This document shows, in pieces, positions 1 through 12,566 of a DNA stretch of 64,000 bases. This DNA is from Himantopus leucocephalus (lineage: Eukaryota; Chordata; Aves; Charadriiformes; Recurvirostridae), in contig RSEF01000031.1 of assembly GCA_003993805.1 (NCBI GenBank), forward strand, positions 27,009,616 through 27,073,615, written 5' to 3'. The translations under genes were made by a program, and so were the position numbers. The notes beneath the pieces were generated by a model that saw nothing but the letters and a program-made list of their open reading frames with translations, searched no databases and was not told where the DNA came from. Each line of letters opens with the position of its first letter. Position 1 is the first letter of the stretch.

Positions 1-3000
1 GCCTCCATTCACAGTAAATGTTTATTGAATACTTTTAGTCTACTGTGTACTTCAGTATTTATATAGTGTTAGGTTTTAGCTTGCACTGAGTAGATCCAGT
101 AAAAGACCTCTCCTGCGTCTTTCTTTCTTTCTTCCTTCCTTTCTTGTCTTACTTTTCTTTCCCTCCCAAATGCCCTCCTTTCCTTTGTCTTTACCTTGTA
201 AAACAGGCTGCTGGCAGAGGAGGGGAACACCACAGTTGCTGGGTTCCAGAGCCTACAGCTGTAAGAAGGGTAAGAAAGGGGAAAAAAATGACCGTAAAAT
301 TTAAAACAAATTTTGAGGCACAAAGCTGAGTTGGGAAAAATCAAATGAAAATGTTAAAGATTTGTCCAAAATAAAGTCATAAATGCCCCGAGCCAAGTGA
401 AACAGCTGCTAGGTCATGCAGGCTAAATCTGAAAAGGCAACACAACAAAAAGTTTAATATTATGAAGCTAATCAGAAGTTGCCAGGATAAAAAAACCCAA
501 GCATTCCTGTTTTTACTTCCCAGTCTCTTGTTCTTCTTACAGAGCCGTGCTCTCACAACTTTTCCTGGCTTTAGCACAGGTCACTTTTACAACGGGAAAC
601 TTAAAGCATCCAAAATCTTTTGGGGAGTTCCCCCCATGTCCAATCCTACAGATATTTGACAGTATTACACATTCTGCAGAGTAGAAGCAATCTTCTTCGG
701 CCAGGGACTGTGAAATGTAAGGCTCACAGAGCCTCACGTGTTATTTGTCACAGATGCCACACGTGTTGCTGGTCCCACTTCCGTGTGCTGCTGGCAGGCA
801 TGCGTGGGGGCTGCGGGCACGGAACGGGACAGGTGCTGCGCTGGTGCCAATCGGTGCTGCTCAGCTGAGGCTAATGGAAGCTCTGGAGTGAAACGTGAGA
901 TGCGCCAAGCAGAAATGAGAGCAAAGCTACTCTCAAGGCCCATGTCTTCCACTTGTCTATCAACAGCTTTTTTAACTGCTTCATTCATATGGAAAGTAAG
1001 GAAGGAGCAGAAAGCCCTGGGAGGATGAGGCAAGGAAGTGGATGTGCAAGTTCGAAGTTTGACACTGGTGTGTGGCAAGAAGGAGGTCTGACTTTTGTGG
1101 GGAGAGTAGGAAGGTAACGATGTAATCTGTCCCTTTTAAATATGACAAGAAAGAAAGAAAAAAAAACCTCAGGCCAACTGCAGGGCTCAGAATTCATTAC
1201 CACCGCTTCACTTAGCTCCTGGATCACATTCCTTCTCCTCTCCCACAGTTTTTTAATATTTTTTTTCTGTTTATATTTTTCATCTGTAAGTTCGCTGGGG
1301 CCAGGAAAATGCCTCTTTTGTCTCGGAGAGCGCCTAACACTTGTGGGGAGGTGGTGAAGAGGCTTGGAGTTTGTACAACGGTAAAACCTTGAACCTAAAA
1401 TAATCAGAGGCAATGGATTTCTGAGAAAAAGATTCTTTAAAGTTGTTCCTTTCCAGTACGCCTGTGTTTGAGAAGGAAAATAGGGTGAGAACTTGTGAGG
1501 AGATGAAACTCAGATAATGTGATACTGAATATTCCCTGAATTTAAAGCCTTCCAATATTTTTCTTTTCCTCTTTGAGAAGGCAGTAACATCTTAAAGGCA
1601 GCTTTATGCTGTGATATGCAACCCAGTATGCTAGGTTTGCCTAATTCCTGAGTCCCTAGCAATGAATACACATTTCTGGCAGCCGAACACCACATGAATT
1701 GTTAAAAATAAAACACTTGATAATCGGTATTAGATTAAATCACAGAGCAGAGATGGATGATGATTATGATCAGGGCTTTAAGTATTATTTACCTTCCTAC
1801 AAAGAGCTTGTCTGGTCTTTCACAAACAGGGTATATAAAACACCTACTTAGCATGTAACTTGAGCTATGAAAATTGTATTACAGTTAAGTGTTCTTAAAG
1901 CCACAGGATCTTTTTCACAATTAAGAGAGCAGGGAAGGAGGTGGGGGAGGAAAATGGAAATAGCTCAGGGAGCACCCTGCCTTCAGGTCGCTGATTGCAT
2001 GAACAGCATTGCAGTGCAGAGGCGTACAGAAGCTCCACCAACATGGAGCTGGCAGAGCCATGTTAGGCAATGCTTAGCGGGCATCCTGCTGGGGCACTGC
2101 CTCAGTGTCAGTCACCGGTCTGCTGCAACATTCACCCCTGCTCTGCTTACTCAGAGGGCCAGCTTACACAAATTTGACAGCTCTGTTGCTTATCTGATTG
2201 GGAGGTGGTATGTAGATCTACAGGAGGAGAAAGGAAAGGATGTCTTTTACAAGACAGGCACTTTTGTTTCTCTCACGTTATTATCATGACTTTTCCTGAA
2301 CTACTTCATTAGGTGGCTTAGAAAAACAGACACGCATAAGTAAGTCTGTTGCTGTAGATTTTACTTGACAGTGCCTTCCCTACCTGGTCTTCTGGATGTC
2401 AAGGCTGGGAAAAAACCTCTCAGTGCTGATGCAAAGGCAGGGAAGAAACATGGACTCAAGAGAAACTCAATTAAGTACTTGAAAGATATCCATACGCCCT
2501 CAGATGTTCATGCTGGTCTAAGTAAACTCTTTTTACATGTGTTTTAAATAGATCAGGAGCGTGTGCATCTATGATCAGCATGTATCTTGTCAGACAGTAG
2601 ACCCCACTTACAGAGAGACAACTGCTTAAGCCATCCTCACTTGATTGCTTGAGATTGTCTGTCCACGTCCTTCAGGGCTGCACAATTTTTCTTGAGCACA
2701 CTCTTCCTATTCCAAAGTCCTTGGACTTAAAAAGCTTTAGAATAGCTTGTGCAAGAAAAAATAACATTTCTAACATTTCTGCAAAGCAAAACCCAGCCAA
2801 CTTCAAAGTTGTCTAAAGGGGATCACACAGCAGGCAGCATCTGAAATGGGCTGATCCCCAGGTAGACACATTTTTGGTGGAGAATTTTTGTTTAGAATTG
2901 ATCCATACTGAGGGAGGTTTGAACTTCTGGAGCACTTGGGACAGAACTCACTTCTTTCTTCCCGTGTTTGTTTTAAATATAGTTTACATTTTTCTAACCT

Positions 3001-3227
3001 GTTGCAAAACTAGACAGTAGTAATACAGTGCAACTATTGTAACTTCTCAAGGGTATGTGATGACTTAATTAGGAATGAAAAATGTTTAAGATTTGTTATT
3101 TAGCAGTGGATAAAAGAGTAATCTTATTCCCCCTCCAGCTCTGAAGTTATGTTCTGCATATTTTTTATCCTTCTCTAGGTTTGATGTTCTTATTTCCAAC
3201 AAAACCTTATCTGTCTTTTTGGTGCAG
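1..3227. other. Non-coding AT-rich DNA, no gene recognised
   Basis: Open frames here are short, overlap on both strands and show no recognisable domains. A pyrimidine-rich tract lies near the left edge, and a small GC/CpG-richer patch at about 775-905 has roughly nine CpGs by eye. No RNA gene or mobile element was recognised. Confidence 0.6.
118..190. repeat. Pyrimidine-rich simple repeat (TTTC/TTCC)
   Basis: The + strand is almost entirely T and C, beginning with several TTTC units and then TTCC/CCCTCC variants. It is low-complexity sequence. The reverse-strand frame rich in Arg, Lys and Glu across it is a product of the purine-rich complement and not a protein. Confidence 0.75.
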
Positions 3228-3292
3228 TGAAAATCTTTCTTCATATTAAACAGTGGAGGGTGAACCGGACCTCATTCAGCAACACATCATCT
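3228..3292 (+). CDS. Candidate internal exon, unidentified gene
   Basis: A 65-base block sits between a T-rich acceptor ending GTGCAG and a strong donor beginning GTAAGTGA. One phase is open throughout: two leading bases and then 21 codons, starting KIFLHIKQWR and ending on a codon boundary. The other two phases contain stops. The peptide matches no family I know. Splice-motif pairs around short open blocks arise by chance in AT-rich DNA, so this is weak evidence. The next acceptor-donor pair, at 3522-3599, is open only in a different phase, so the two join cleanly only if that second block ends the protein after about 15 codons. It could equally be a non-coding RNA exon or nothing. Confidence 0.2.
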
Positions 3293-3521
3293 GTAAGTGA
3301 CAGAAATAGCTGTATTAAGCCGAAATCTAGCAACTGACAACTGACAGACTAGCGTGAATGAGATCAGCACCCAGATATCTTACCAGACAGGCAGCTTACT
3401 GACTTCTCTCAGCCTGCTTGACCACAAGTTTCTATAACAAACACAATAGCTGGCGTGCACTTGATGTTGAGCAAGTGCCGTTTTCTGTTGATATTCTCAT
3501 TTAATTTCCATATGTTGGCAG

Positions 3522-3599
3522 AAACAGATGGAACTGGATTTTCTTGCAATTACTATGAGTCTAGGATAACAACTCTTAAATCTGCCCCAGAGAGGAAAG
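3522..3599 (+). CDS. Candidate exon-like block, unidentified
   Basis: A long pyrimidine-rich stretch (about 3480-3521) ends in a GGCAG acceptor, and a GTACAA donor follows AGAGGAAAG at 3600. The block is 78 bases. It is fully open in one phase, giving a peptide containing GFSCNYYESR. In the phase that would continue the block at 3228-3292 it meets a TAA after 15 codons. No family is recognised. It is listed because it lies 230 bases downstream of another exon-like block, but chance remains the leading alternative. Confidence 0.15.
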
Positions 3600-6500
3600 G
3601 TACAATACAAATATGCAAACACAGGGTGACAGCCTTGGATACTAAAATACAGAAATATGACTTAACATACAGAATAGCTAGAAGTAGTTCAAGATTTATT
3701 GATTAAGCTGCATCATATGAAGGGATCTTGGGAAGCTTAAAATAATTTGTATAGAATGTGAAATTAGGTAGGGGTAGAGCTGCAGTGCCCTGGTGTCTCA
3801 CTGCTAAGACTTTTAAATGAAAACTATTCGTTAAGTAAAGACTGTGGGGCTTTAAGGTTAAAAAAAAAAGTTATTTTGTTTTCCAAGAAAGCTCTTTTAT
3901 GGAAATTGCAACATCTGCTCCCATCTCTTTGGTTCTAACCCCAACATGTTCTTTTGAGATCACAACATTGAAAACATCCACAAAGTAGAAAATGTGTTTG
4001 GGTTTGGTTCTTTTTTTTCAGATTCTTGACTCTCTGGCTCAGACTTTCAAAAGAGACTTATGTAGTCTTAAGCCTAAAAGCCTTATTTATTGGAATGGGA
4101 ATTTAAACAGAAAATAAAGGGTTTTCTAGCCAATTGATCAGCCAAAATGTTACTAAACTGAAGCTTAAGGGACTAGAAAACCCACCAGGGGAACCTGGGT
4201 TGATTATCAGTTTTAGCTACAAAAGGGTTAGCACAGAAACTGGAAAATTATATTATTTTGAGACTACATGAAAGCAGATAGGGAACACATGTTGAGTCTT
4301 TAAGGCCCTGATCCAGCAAATTCTTTTGTACCTGCTTAAGAACCACAAAAAATATCAATTTAATGTATTAAGGGGATAAAGAGATGTGCTTTCAGGTCTA
4401 GCTGGAGCAGTGTAAGAAGTTCGTGCCTTTCCTCTTATTGTTCTCTATTGCTCACCCTTAACAGCAAACTGCCCACACAGTTCACCTGTGTGAGGAGGCA
4501 GCAGACCTGCTTCTAAATAGTGTCAGCACTAAGTCAGCCAGCTTAATTCAAGTCACCTCCAGTGTTTCCAGAACAGTTGCTTGATAGCTAACCATAAGGA
4601 ATAGGGGAGGACTTTGGAAAGACTAAACAGAGACTCGACTCATACCAGCTGCATTTCCTCAGAAGAAACATTAATTTTCATAGCAGAAGAATTATTAGTT
4701 CCTAAAATAAGTAACAGTTTGGAAGATTTATTTACTATCTGATTTAAAAAAAATAGACTAAATAATTAAAAATAAGATGTCAATAACAAAGCACATGTAC
4801 AAGGCTTTTTACCCACAGTTGTTGAATTTTTCCCTGTTGTCATGGTCATTTCTGAAAATGGATTCTTTGTTTCAATAGAGAATCATTCAATCCAAAAGTA
4901 TAATAGGTTTTTCTCTAAATAAATTGTAGCTGATGTTTTGGGATCTTTTATGATTTAAAGTGAAAAACAAAGACATTTCTTGCATGTAAAGGAATTTGAT
5001 GTATTGTAAGTAAAATGTTATGGTGATTTATTAAACAGAAAAGAGGGAGGAAGAAGGCAGCAGGGAATTGGCACAAACATTTGCAGCTACATTTCAGTAA
5101 TGATAGACTAAAACTGCAAAATTCAGAACCATAATTAAGACAGAAAGTCTTAAAATGGTGTGTTGTTTCAGTCTGCTGTAGCAGTGATGGCCAGGAACAT
5201 AATTTGCGTCTGGATGGCTATATACAGGATCCTAAACTTCTGCTAGGTTTGAGGCTATTCGTAGCCGGGATCTTGGGTAGAAGCACTTCACTAAGTGTAA
5301 CAACTGTACATTTCTTTGCTGTAATTTCCGCCACAATATGGTAAAGAGTTTGGTTTGAATTTGAGCGATTTTTTCTGCAAAGAAAATTGAAACTTCTTGA
5401 AAGAAGCAGTCAAAAACTGGGAACCACCAGATTTCACCAGCTGTTCGGGCTTGGCATATATGTCTTGGATCTGCTCTTCCTGGGACTCCAGGTGGGTTGG
5501 TTTATTTGGTTACTGCCAGGTAACAGTATTTTTTTTCTCCTGGTCTCTCTCTAATCACAACCCTGTTTTTATCTGCCATTTTTTTATTTATTAACTGTTT
5601 TGGTTGCTCAGTAGCTGACAGATGTGCTGTTGACTATATGATATGTGGTTCTTGAAAGAATACCAGCCAATGTACATACCCTACAAATCAGAGGCACTGA
5701 GATGTAATGAAATTTATAGTTACATTAAACAAGCTTTTAGACTAATACTAAGAGACACATAATACTGTAATCAAAGACTCTCCCAAAACTTTTCAGGCGA
5801 AGAAAATTGCTCAGCCTTATTCCTGTAAATAAAGAAAACATCAATAACCTTGACAAAGTCAAAGTTTCTTATTTCCAACCTTGTCCAGCGTTGAAAATCC
5901 TAATCACCCATAATACTATTGTATCCCCGTTTAAAACTCTGCACTGCTTCAGTTTTGTAAGAACATAAAGTGCTCTGTCCATTAGTGGAAAGTCTGCCTC
6001 GGGAGAAACATCGCCTGCTCTTTGTGAAGCTCTGTCATGCAAATGCCTTCACATTAACGGAGTGCGCTACATGCGCGAGGGCATTCCTGAATGGAGATCG
6101 GGGAAGCAAGAAAGAGTAATTATTATGAATGTCTTGGATTCCACGGTTGGGGAAAAGAAAAATTGCATTCAGGCACTTCGTGGTTACAGTCAACCAGTCC
6201 TCTCTGCTTCTGAACACGATTATTTTCAGGAAAAATTTCTTGCAGTGTGAGATCTCTGTTTTGGAAAGCCTTCCTATTCAAGGAGCATTCCTATACAAAA
6301 GTATGGCAGTTTGGGCTTTCACATTTATGCTTCTTCTTAAATTCTGTTCAAGCCAATGGGACTGGGGTACATGCTTAAAGTTAAGAAGCCTTTTTCGATT
6401 TTTTAATTTTTTTTTTAAACTTGTTCTGAGAAAGAAAATCTCCACGAACAACTTAAATGTATTCTCCCTAGGACACTTGCATGTCAGTCTGAAAAAAGAC

Positions 6501-8774
6501 TGATTAGGATTTTATGAATGCATGGTTAGTGCTAGGATCCTTAAATTGAAACTATTTCTAAGTAATTTTGCTTTCAGAAATGCTGCAATCCTGAATTGTT
6601 CAATTTTTTTAATTTTTAACTTTAAAGCTAATGTTAAGAAGTGTTACATATAATGGAAAGCTGTTGACTTTTCCAATAATTACCGCTTTTTGAATTTTTT
6701 AATCAAAGTTGTATAAAAGACAATAATATGATTGTAAATAATTGACGATTGACTCATCAGGCTCCTGTACACTTCCACATTTTCACATAGCAAAAGAACA
6801 AAGAAGGATAAAAATAATGAAACATAAGAGCTAAAAATGATTTCAAGGGAGTGGAGACTATCAGTTTTCACTTAAAATTTTTGGTGATGTTTCAATTCCA
6901 CAGTGTGCAAGGAAAGTTGTATTTGAATGCACATAGGCTATCTTGAAAGTTTGTGTTTTCAATGTGTCCTTGTATTCATCCACGTTTGCACCAAATTCAG
7001 GAATTGCATGCTTAAAATCACACCTCTGTATTCATGAGCCAAGGGATTGCTTGTGGATGCAGGTAGAGGAGTAAACAAAAATTGGTTTCTAAAACTGGAA
7101 ATGAGATGTAGAGATGCTGCTAAGTGTTTTATCTCACTATCTAAGAAACCAAAAGGTTTCTTTTGGAGACAGTAATAGCATAAAGCTCTCAGCTGATTTC
7201 GGTAAGCACGCAAATCTATCTAAAAGCCGTCAGAGTTTTACCAACTTCATTAATAATATATTTTAGTAACCCTTCTGAAGAGAAACAATTCATAAATTGG
7301 TGAATAAGTGAAAGACTAAATACAGAAAAGAGTGCTTATTATTGCAATAGTCTGCTGTGAAGTCTGGTAGAATACTTTATTACAGCACAGTTCATACAAC
7401 TAAGTGTAAATGTGTTCCTGAGGTATACAAAACATTTTATGCATTATTATCTTGAAACTTACAGTAACCTCATTACTTTTGCATCAAGAGAAAATCACTA
7501 GTGTTTTTTTAGCTCGCGGCCCATGGCCTTCATTTAGCAGTCTATCCTTGTTTCCTTTTTAGCAGTCATTAGAATGAGAGAGGGAACAGAGAGGAATTTC
7601 CAGTCTCCGAAATTCTTTCTCACTCTTGAATTTTGGACTCTGAAGACCTGAAATCCTGCCTGCCTGGGTCTCCTACTTAGATCAGTTGGTCTCACAGAGG
7701 ATATTAACCCCTGGCACATCTTGCCTGCAACAACAGCTACAGCCACGCTCCTGCTAGAGTCGTAATATGTCACATGTGCAGCTGGCTCCAATCCCCCTTC
7801 AGAAGGTTTGCTCCCTATTACTGCCACCCTTAGTTATCCCCTGTACTTCCTGCTTTTTGCTGTTTGTTCCCTAAGAAGAAAAACATCCACCCTGCCAACA
7901 GCTACTGAGCAAAGACCCTTAGCGTGTGTGAGCCAGCAGTGCCAAGTTCACCAGCGGCGTGTACAAAACGCAAAGGCAGACAGTACCTTCCAGCATCAGG
8001 CACGTGCTGAATTTTGTCCCCTGTATGACAAGATTATGGGGCTTTTAATTACTGATGCACAGGGCGATGCTGGTATTTAAGGTGCATCCACGCAGTTGCA
8101 GTCAGTTGCAGTATCCAGCTGCTCGGAGCTGGGGCTTTAAGGTCAGGTTCCAGCCTCTCAGCTGTCCTCACCCCTTGTGTGGTAGTTTGGCCAGAGCTGT
8201 GGAAAGCCCACGAGGGCTCAGTGTTTTCCTGAACAAGAGGAGGATAAAATGGTGCCACTTAAAGCACTGGCCACCAGTTCTCTCTCTAATGCAGCTCCAT
8301 CTACATCTTGCTCAGGTCCTCTGTGTAATTATACATGTATTAACACTACAGATAAAGACAACTGCTGCGTGTACCCCTTTTACAGCACTGTGACTAGGAT
8401 TTAAAAATACCTGTGCTTCAGAAAGGGAACTTAAACTGCAAAATGGCAATTAATTATCTTAAGAAGTTACTCTTCAAGTAGGCAACATTTATTCAGACTT
8501 GTGAACAGATGTAGATGTTTACAGATGTAGGTAGCCCAGAGGCAAAGCCTGGATTTTGCTTTTATTCAAAAATGTTTGTGCTGGAGGTATTAAAAAGTTC
8601 CTTTTGAAAGCAACTCTGCTGGTGCACTTGCAATGTAGGCAAATGTGAAAGCCACTATGTGGTCAGAAACTATAGTCATGTGTAACTATGACAAGCTAGA
8701 ACGTGATTTACTCAGAGAACAGATTATACATATATATACACAAATATATTTATATATATACATCTCCTGTGATC
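3600..8774. other. Non-coding AT-rich DNA, no gene recognised
   Basis: About 5 kb contains no recognisable gene or well-preserved repeat. The longest frames (6129-6503 + and 7534-7827 -) have ordinary chance composition and no motifs. A short AT dinucleotide tract ends the stretch. Confidence 0.6.
8728..8763. repeat. AT-rich microsatellite (TA)n, interrupted
   Basis: Alternating TA/CA units are interrupted by short AAAT and TTTA stretches. It lies directly beside the 3' end of the reverse-strand CR1 copy. Confidence 0.7.
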
Positions 8775-9650
8775 TTTAACTTCCACCTGGAAGCACCCCA
8801 CTTCCCTGAGGAGCTTGTTCCAGTGCTTGATCACCCTCTCAGTGAAGAATTTTTTTCTAATATCTGGTCTTAACTTCTCCTGATATAGCTTTAAGTGATT
8901 CCTTCATGTCCCATCACCAGAAACTGGAAAGAAGAAATCAATACCTCCCTCTCTTCTTCCCTTGATGATGAAGTTGAAGACAGCAATGGAGTCACCCCTC
9001 AGCCTCCTCTTTTCTAAGCTGAACAACCAACCATCGGTCACTCCTCCTAAGTCATGCCCTTCAGACATTTCACCCACTTTGTTGCTCTCCTTTGGACATA
9101 TTCCAATATTTTTATACCCTTATATTGTGGAGCCTGAAGCTGCACACAGTACTTGAGGTGAGGCTGCACCAATGCTGGGACAAATACTTTCAAACATTTA
9201 GCTATACTGTGCTTAATGCACCTCAGGATACAGCTGGCTCTTTTGGCTACCAGGGCACCTTATTGACTCATATTGAGCTTACCATCAACCAAAACCCCCA
9301 GATGCCTTTCTACAGGATGCACTCCAGCCTCTTGTCCCAACCAGGATGACACTGTCACAGGTGCAGAATCTGGCATTTTTCTTGTTAAATTTCATATGGT
9401 TGATAATTGCCCAGTGATTTAACCTATCATCAAGATCTCTCTGCAGGTCTTAGTATTGTTGGCAAACTTACTTCATGTGCACTGAATTCCTGTGTCCAGG
9501 TGATTGATAAAACCATTGAAGAGAACTGGCCCTAAAATTGATCCTGGGGAACACCACTAGTGAATGGCCACCAGCCAGATGTTACCCCATTTACTACAAC
9601 TCTTTGAGCCCAACCCATCATCCTATTGTTCACCCATAGTATTGTGCAGG
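8775..9650 (-). mobile_element. CR1 LINE fragment, old copy, reverse orientation
   Basis: On the + strand this reads as the reverse complement of the 3' part of avian CR1. Landmarks in order are CCACTTCCCTGAGGAGC, AGTGAAGAATTTTTTTC, CCCCTCAGCCTCCTCTT, a CTTTGGACA segment, GGCACCTTATTGACTCATA and GGGGAACACCACTAGTGA. On the - strand this covers the last part of the reverse transcriptase ORF and the short 3' region. Many substitutions and small indels break the frame, and the terminal ATTCTATGA repeat is not recognisable. It is 5'-truncated, as most CR1 copies are. The + strand open frames at 8962-9156 and 9092-9349 are antisense to it. Confidence 0.9.
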
Positions 9651-12480
9651 TGAATGCAGAACTGTGCTGGTAATGCCTTTATTCAGAAGCAAAAGCCCCT
9701 CTCTGATTGGGTAATTAAAGAAGAGGAGAAAAGGAAATTAAAGGGAGTCACCATTCACCCTGGATTTTGGCTAATCTCTGAAAGGTTTATGGGGACTGTC
9801 ATTTTCAGCAAATGATCTGCCTACTCATTCTGCTTACGCTAATGAAGCTTACGCTTCCTTTTTGTGTGTCAGCTGCAACTTGCACAGGGGATATTAAGAA
9901 ACTGATCACAGTGACAAGAATTTTGTTCCTCAGTGCTTCCAAGGACACAGCATGGAGTCAAACTGTTAGCAAGTTGCTCTGACAATGGATAAGCCTAAAT
10001 TTTGTGTGCCTACTGGGTTTGTCTTCATAAATCAGAAGAGCTACTACTAAGTAACTGTTGGACTACATCTACTCCAAATAACTCCTTGTGTGGACGTTAA
10101 GATCCAAAACAGAGTGATTTTTCTGTCCATCTGAACTTACACGGCCCGGCAGATGAGTGTAGTTAAGGCATGCCAATTTCTGAAGCAAACATCACACAGG
10201 GGAGGGATGTGGGCACACTCTAATCTTTGATTTTTTTAGGCCAAATCACCCAGCCATCCTTTTTGCATGTGTCAGTTGTGATTAGCCTTTGACACAGGAC
10301 AAGAGCAAGTCTCAACAACTTGCTTCTTGATCTGTAGTGAGGAGCTTACCCAGTCCACCATTCTGCCCTCCCTGTCTTCTCCAGAATGATTTAATTCCAG
10401 AATAATTACTCTGCTCAAAAAGAGAGGTCATTATTCCAGAATAACTGACAGGGTATCCACATCGGGGAAATATTCCAGAAGAGCCCAATTAGACCGGAAT
10501 AGTTACAGTGAAATGAATATTCCACAGTAGGCTTGGTTGGATCCTCTCACAGGCAAAGCTATAGAAATACGTTTCTCATTTAAAAGAACTTTCCTAACAT
10601 AATATTTAATGATGACATGCTTTTGCATGCAAGTGTTGCTGGATGTTTTTGGTGGACTTGTTTTATATTACAATGATGAAGCACAGAAGAAGTAAATCTG
10701 TATTCTGCGTGCTCATACCTACCTTCCATCTCTGCCTGTGACATATACTATAGTCTTACAAATTCTGGATTAAGCTTTCATCAGGCATTGCCAATGATCT
10801 GAACCATGAGATGTCATAGATTATGGTTTCAAAAAAGCTGAATCGAGTAAATATGTTCTGGGACCTCCTGCTGTTCCTAGCTAGGCTATTCTTTATCCTG
10901 CTGCACTGATAAATGCCAAGTAAATAAATCCCCCTTTTTCACACAGGAATAATAATGGAATCATTTATAATAGCCTTATATGTTAGCATTAGACAGGAAC
11001 AAGGAAGATGGTTGTCTGCAGAATGACTTGACCTGGAAGCATTATCCTTCAGTCAAACCGGTTAACCAGAAGACCCTGAGCATTTACTTAAACTGGCAGG
11101 GAAAAAGTTATGTTTAATCCATGTTGCACTTTTCACATTGATTCAACTGACTGGACATGCCTCCTAAATGCTCTCTAGCACTGTAGCCCCTGACATACCA
11201 CACTTAACAAGGCTCTAACAGAATTTCCACTGTAACAGAACTAAAACACATGGCTTGTAACATAACTTTGACACTTACAGCACTCATGAGCTTGGACATG
11301 GTGCAATGGGTAAGCAACATGTGGTAACCACTCATCATGAGCAAATGAGCAGAAAAGCCCCATCTTGACATGGCTTATTATGTCTAGAAGCTTTAAATGC
11401 AATTGTTAGGCAATTCAATCAATTATTATTATGTACATTTTTCAACATAAGATTATATATATAAAAAAAGAATAAATATATATTCTGTGTGCTTCTCCCC
11501 ACTTTTTTTTCCTCAGGGTTACTCAGAACAATGTCAGATGATTTGGTAATGTATTAGCATCCAACAACATTTGTATAGATAGCAGCAGAATAACAAAAGG
11601 TGGGATAGAAAATGTGTAACTAATTATACATTAGGTATTCAGGTGGATGCAGAGTTATAACTATGTTACAAAACAACTTGATTACTGTGAAATGTAGCAC
11701 ACTTCATTGGCCAGGATTAATGATTTAGTAATCAGTTATCCTAATTTTGGAGTTTCTCACTGACTGTTTCCTCTCATTTATGATACCCTTAATACTGTAG
11801 TGTGCATGATGAAAGAAAGGCTAACTGAGCTGGGACCTGAGCCTTCTCCAGCTGACATCACTGGGAAGAAAACCTCAAAACCTGCCCTAACCCTGGGAAC
11901 ACTGGGAACATGAGAGTCCAAGTACCTGCCTTCCCACTACCTGTAAGAATTCCCTGGTGGGAATGAGCATTCCTATCCAAAAGGCTAACATGTAGAGGTA
12001 TTTAGCACTCATAAAATCACCCACTTTCATACCCACTTTAATAAGTGGCTGTGATTTACATAAGAAATGTATCTGTAATAAATTTCCACATAAATTTTTT
12101 CCAGCAGCATGCAAAACTTTTTAGTTCCACACTATGTGCGCCTATCCTGATCCTCCACCTGGCTGTGGTCCTTTTTATGTGGGAACATTAAACTAATTTT
12201 ACTTGGAATGTACGATGGTTTCTCAAGATGATGCACCTGATACTAAAAAGCAGTTCACAAGACTTCTTAGGAAGACCGATTGTTCCCCAGAGGCTCCTTC
12301 TGCTTTGTATTACAGCTCATAGTCTTGCTTTTAGCCCCAGCTCATCTTTGACAGCCTTCTGCTTCACATTTGGCATCCTTGTGACATCTACAAAATGACT
12401 TGGGGGTCAAGAAGTCAACTGGCTTCCTCATATGCTTCTGCCATTACTAGTGGCTGTGCTCAGGCCGTCGGGGAGGGGAG
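9651..12480. other. Non-coding DNA, no gene recognised
   Basis: No long or motif-bearing frame was found. It contains a possible ancient repeat with recurring ATTCCAGAATAA motifs near 10.4 kb and is otherwise unremarkable. Confidence 0.55.
10394..10520. repeat. Fragment with repeated ATTCCAGAATAA motifs, possible ancient repeat
   Basis: The 12-mer ATTCCAGAATAA occurs at 10394-10405 and 10433-10444. A one-end variant lies at 10472, and an inverted form (CCGGAATAG) lies near 10493. The motif is itself a near-palindrome. Spaced TTATTCCGGAATAA-like motifs occur in some old amniote interspersed repeats, but I cannot name the family. Confidence 0.35.
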
Positions 12481-12566
12481 GGGAGGGATGTGGGTCTGTG
12501 TGCGTGTGTGTGAGAGAGAGCGAGAGAGAGAGACAGAAGCAGAGGGAGAGGGCGAGAGAGGGAGAC
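12481..12566. repeat. Compound microsatellite (GT)n then (GA)n
   Basis: A GGGGA-rich start is followed by a GT run, then interrupted GA/AGAG units to about 12566. The overlapping frames rich in Arg/Glu (+) and Ser/Leu (-) are repeat artefacts. Confidence 0.9.
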
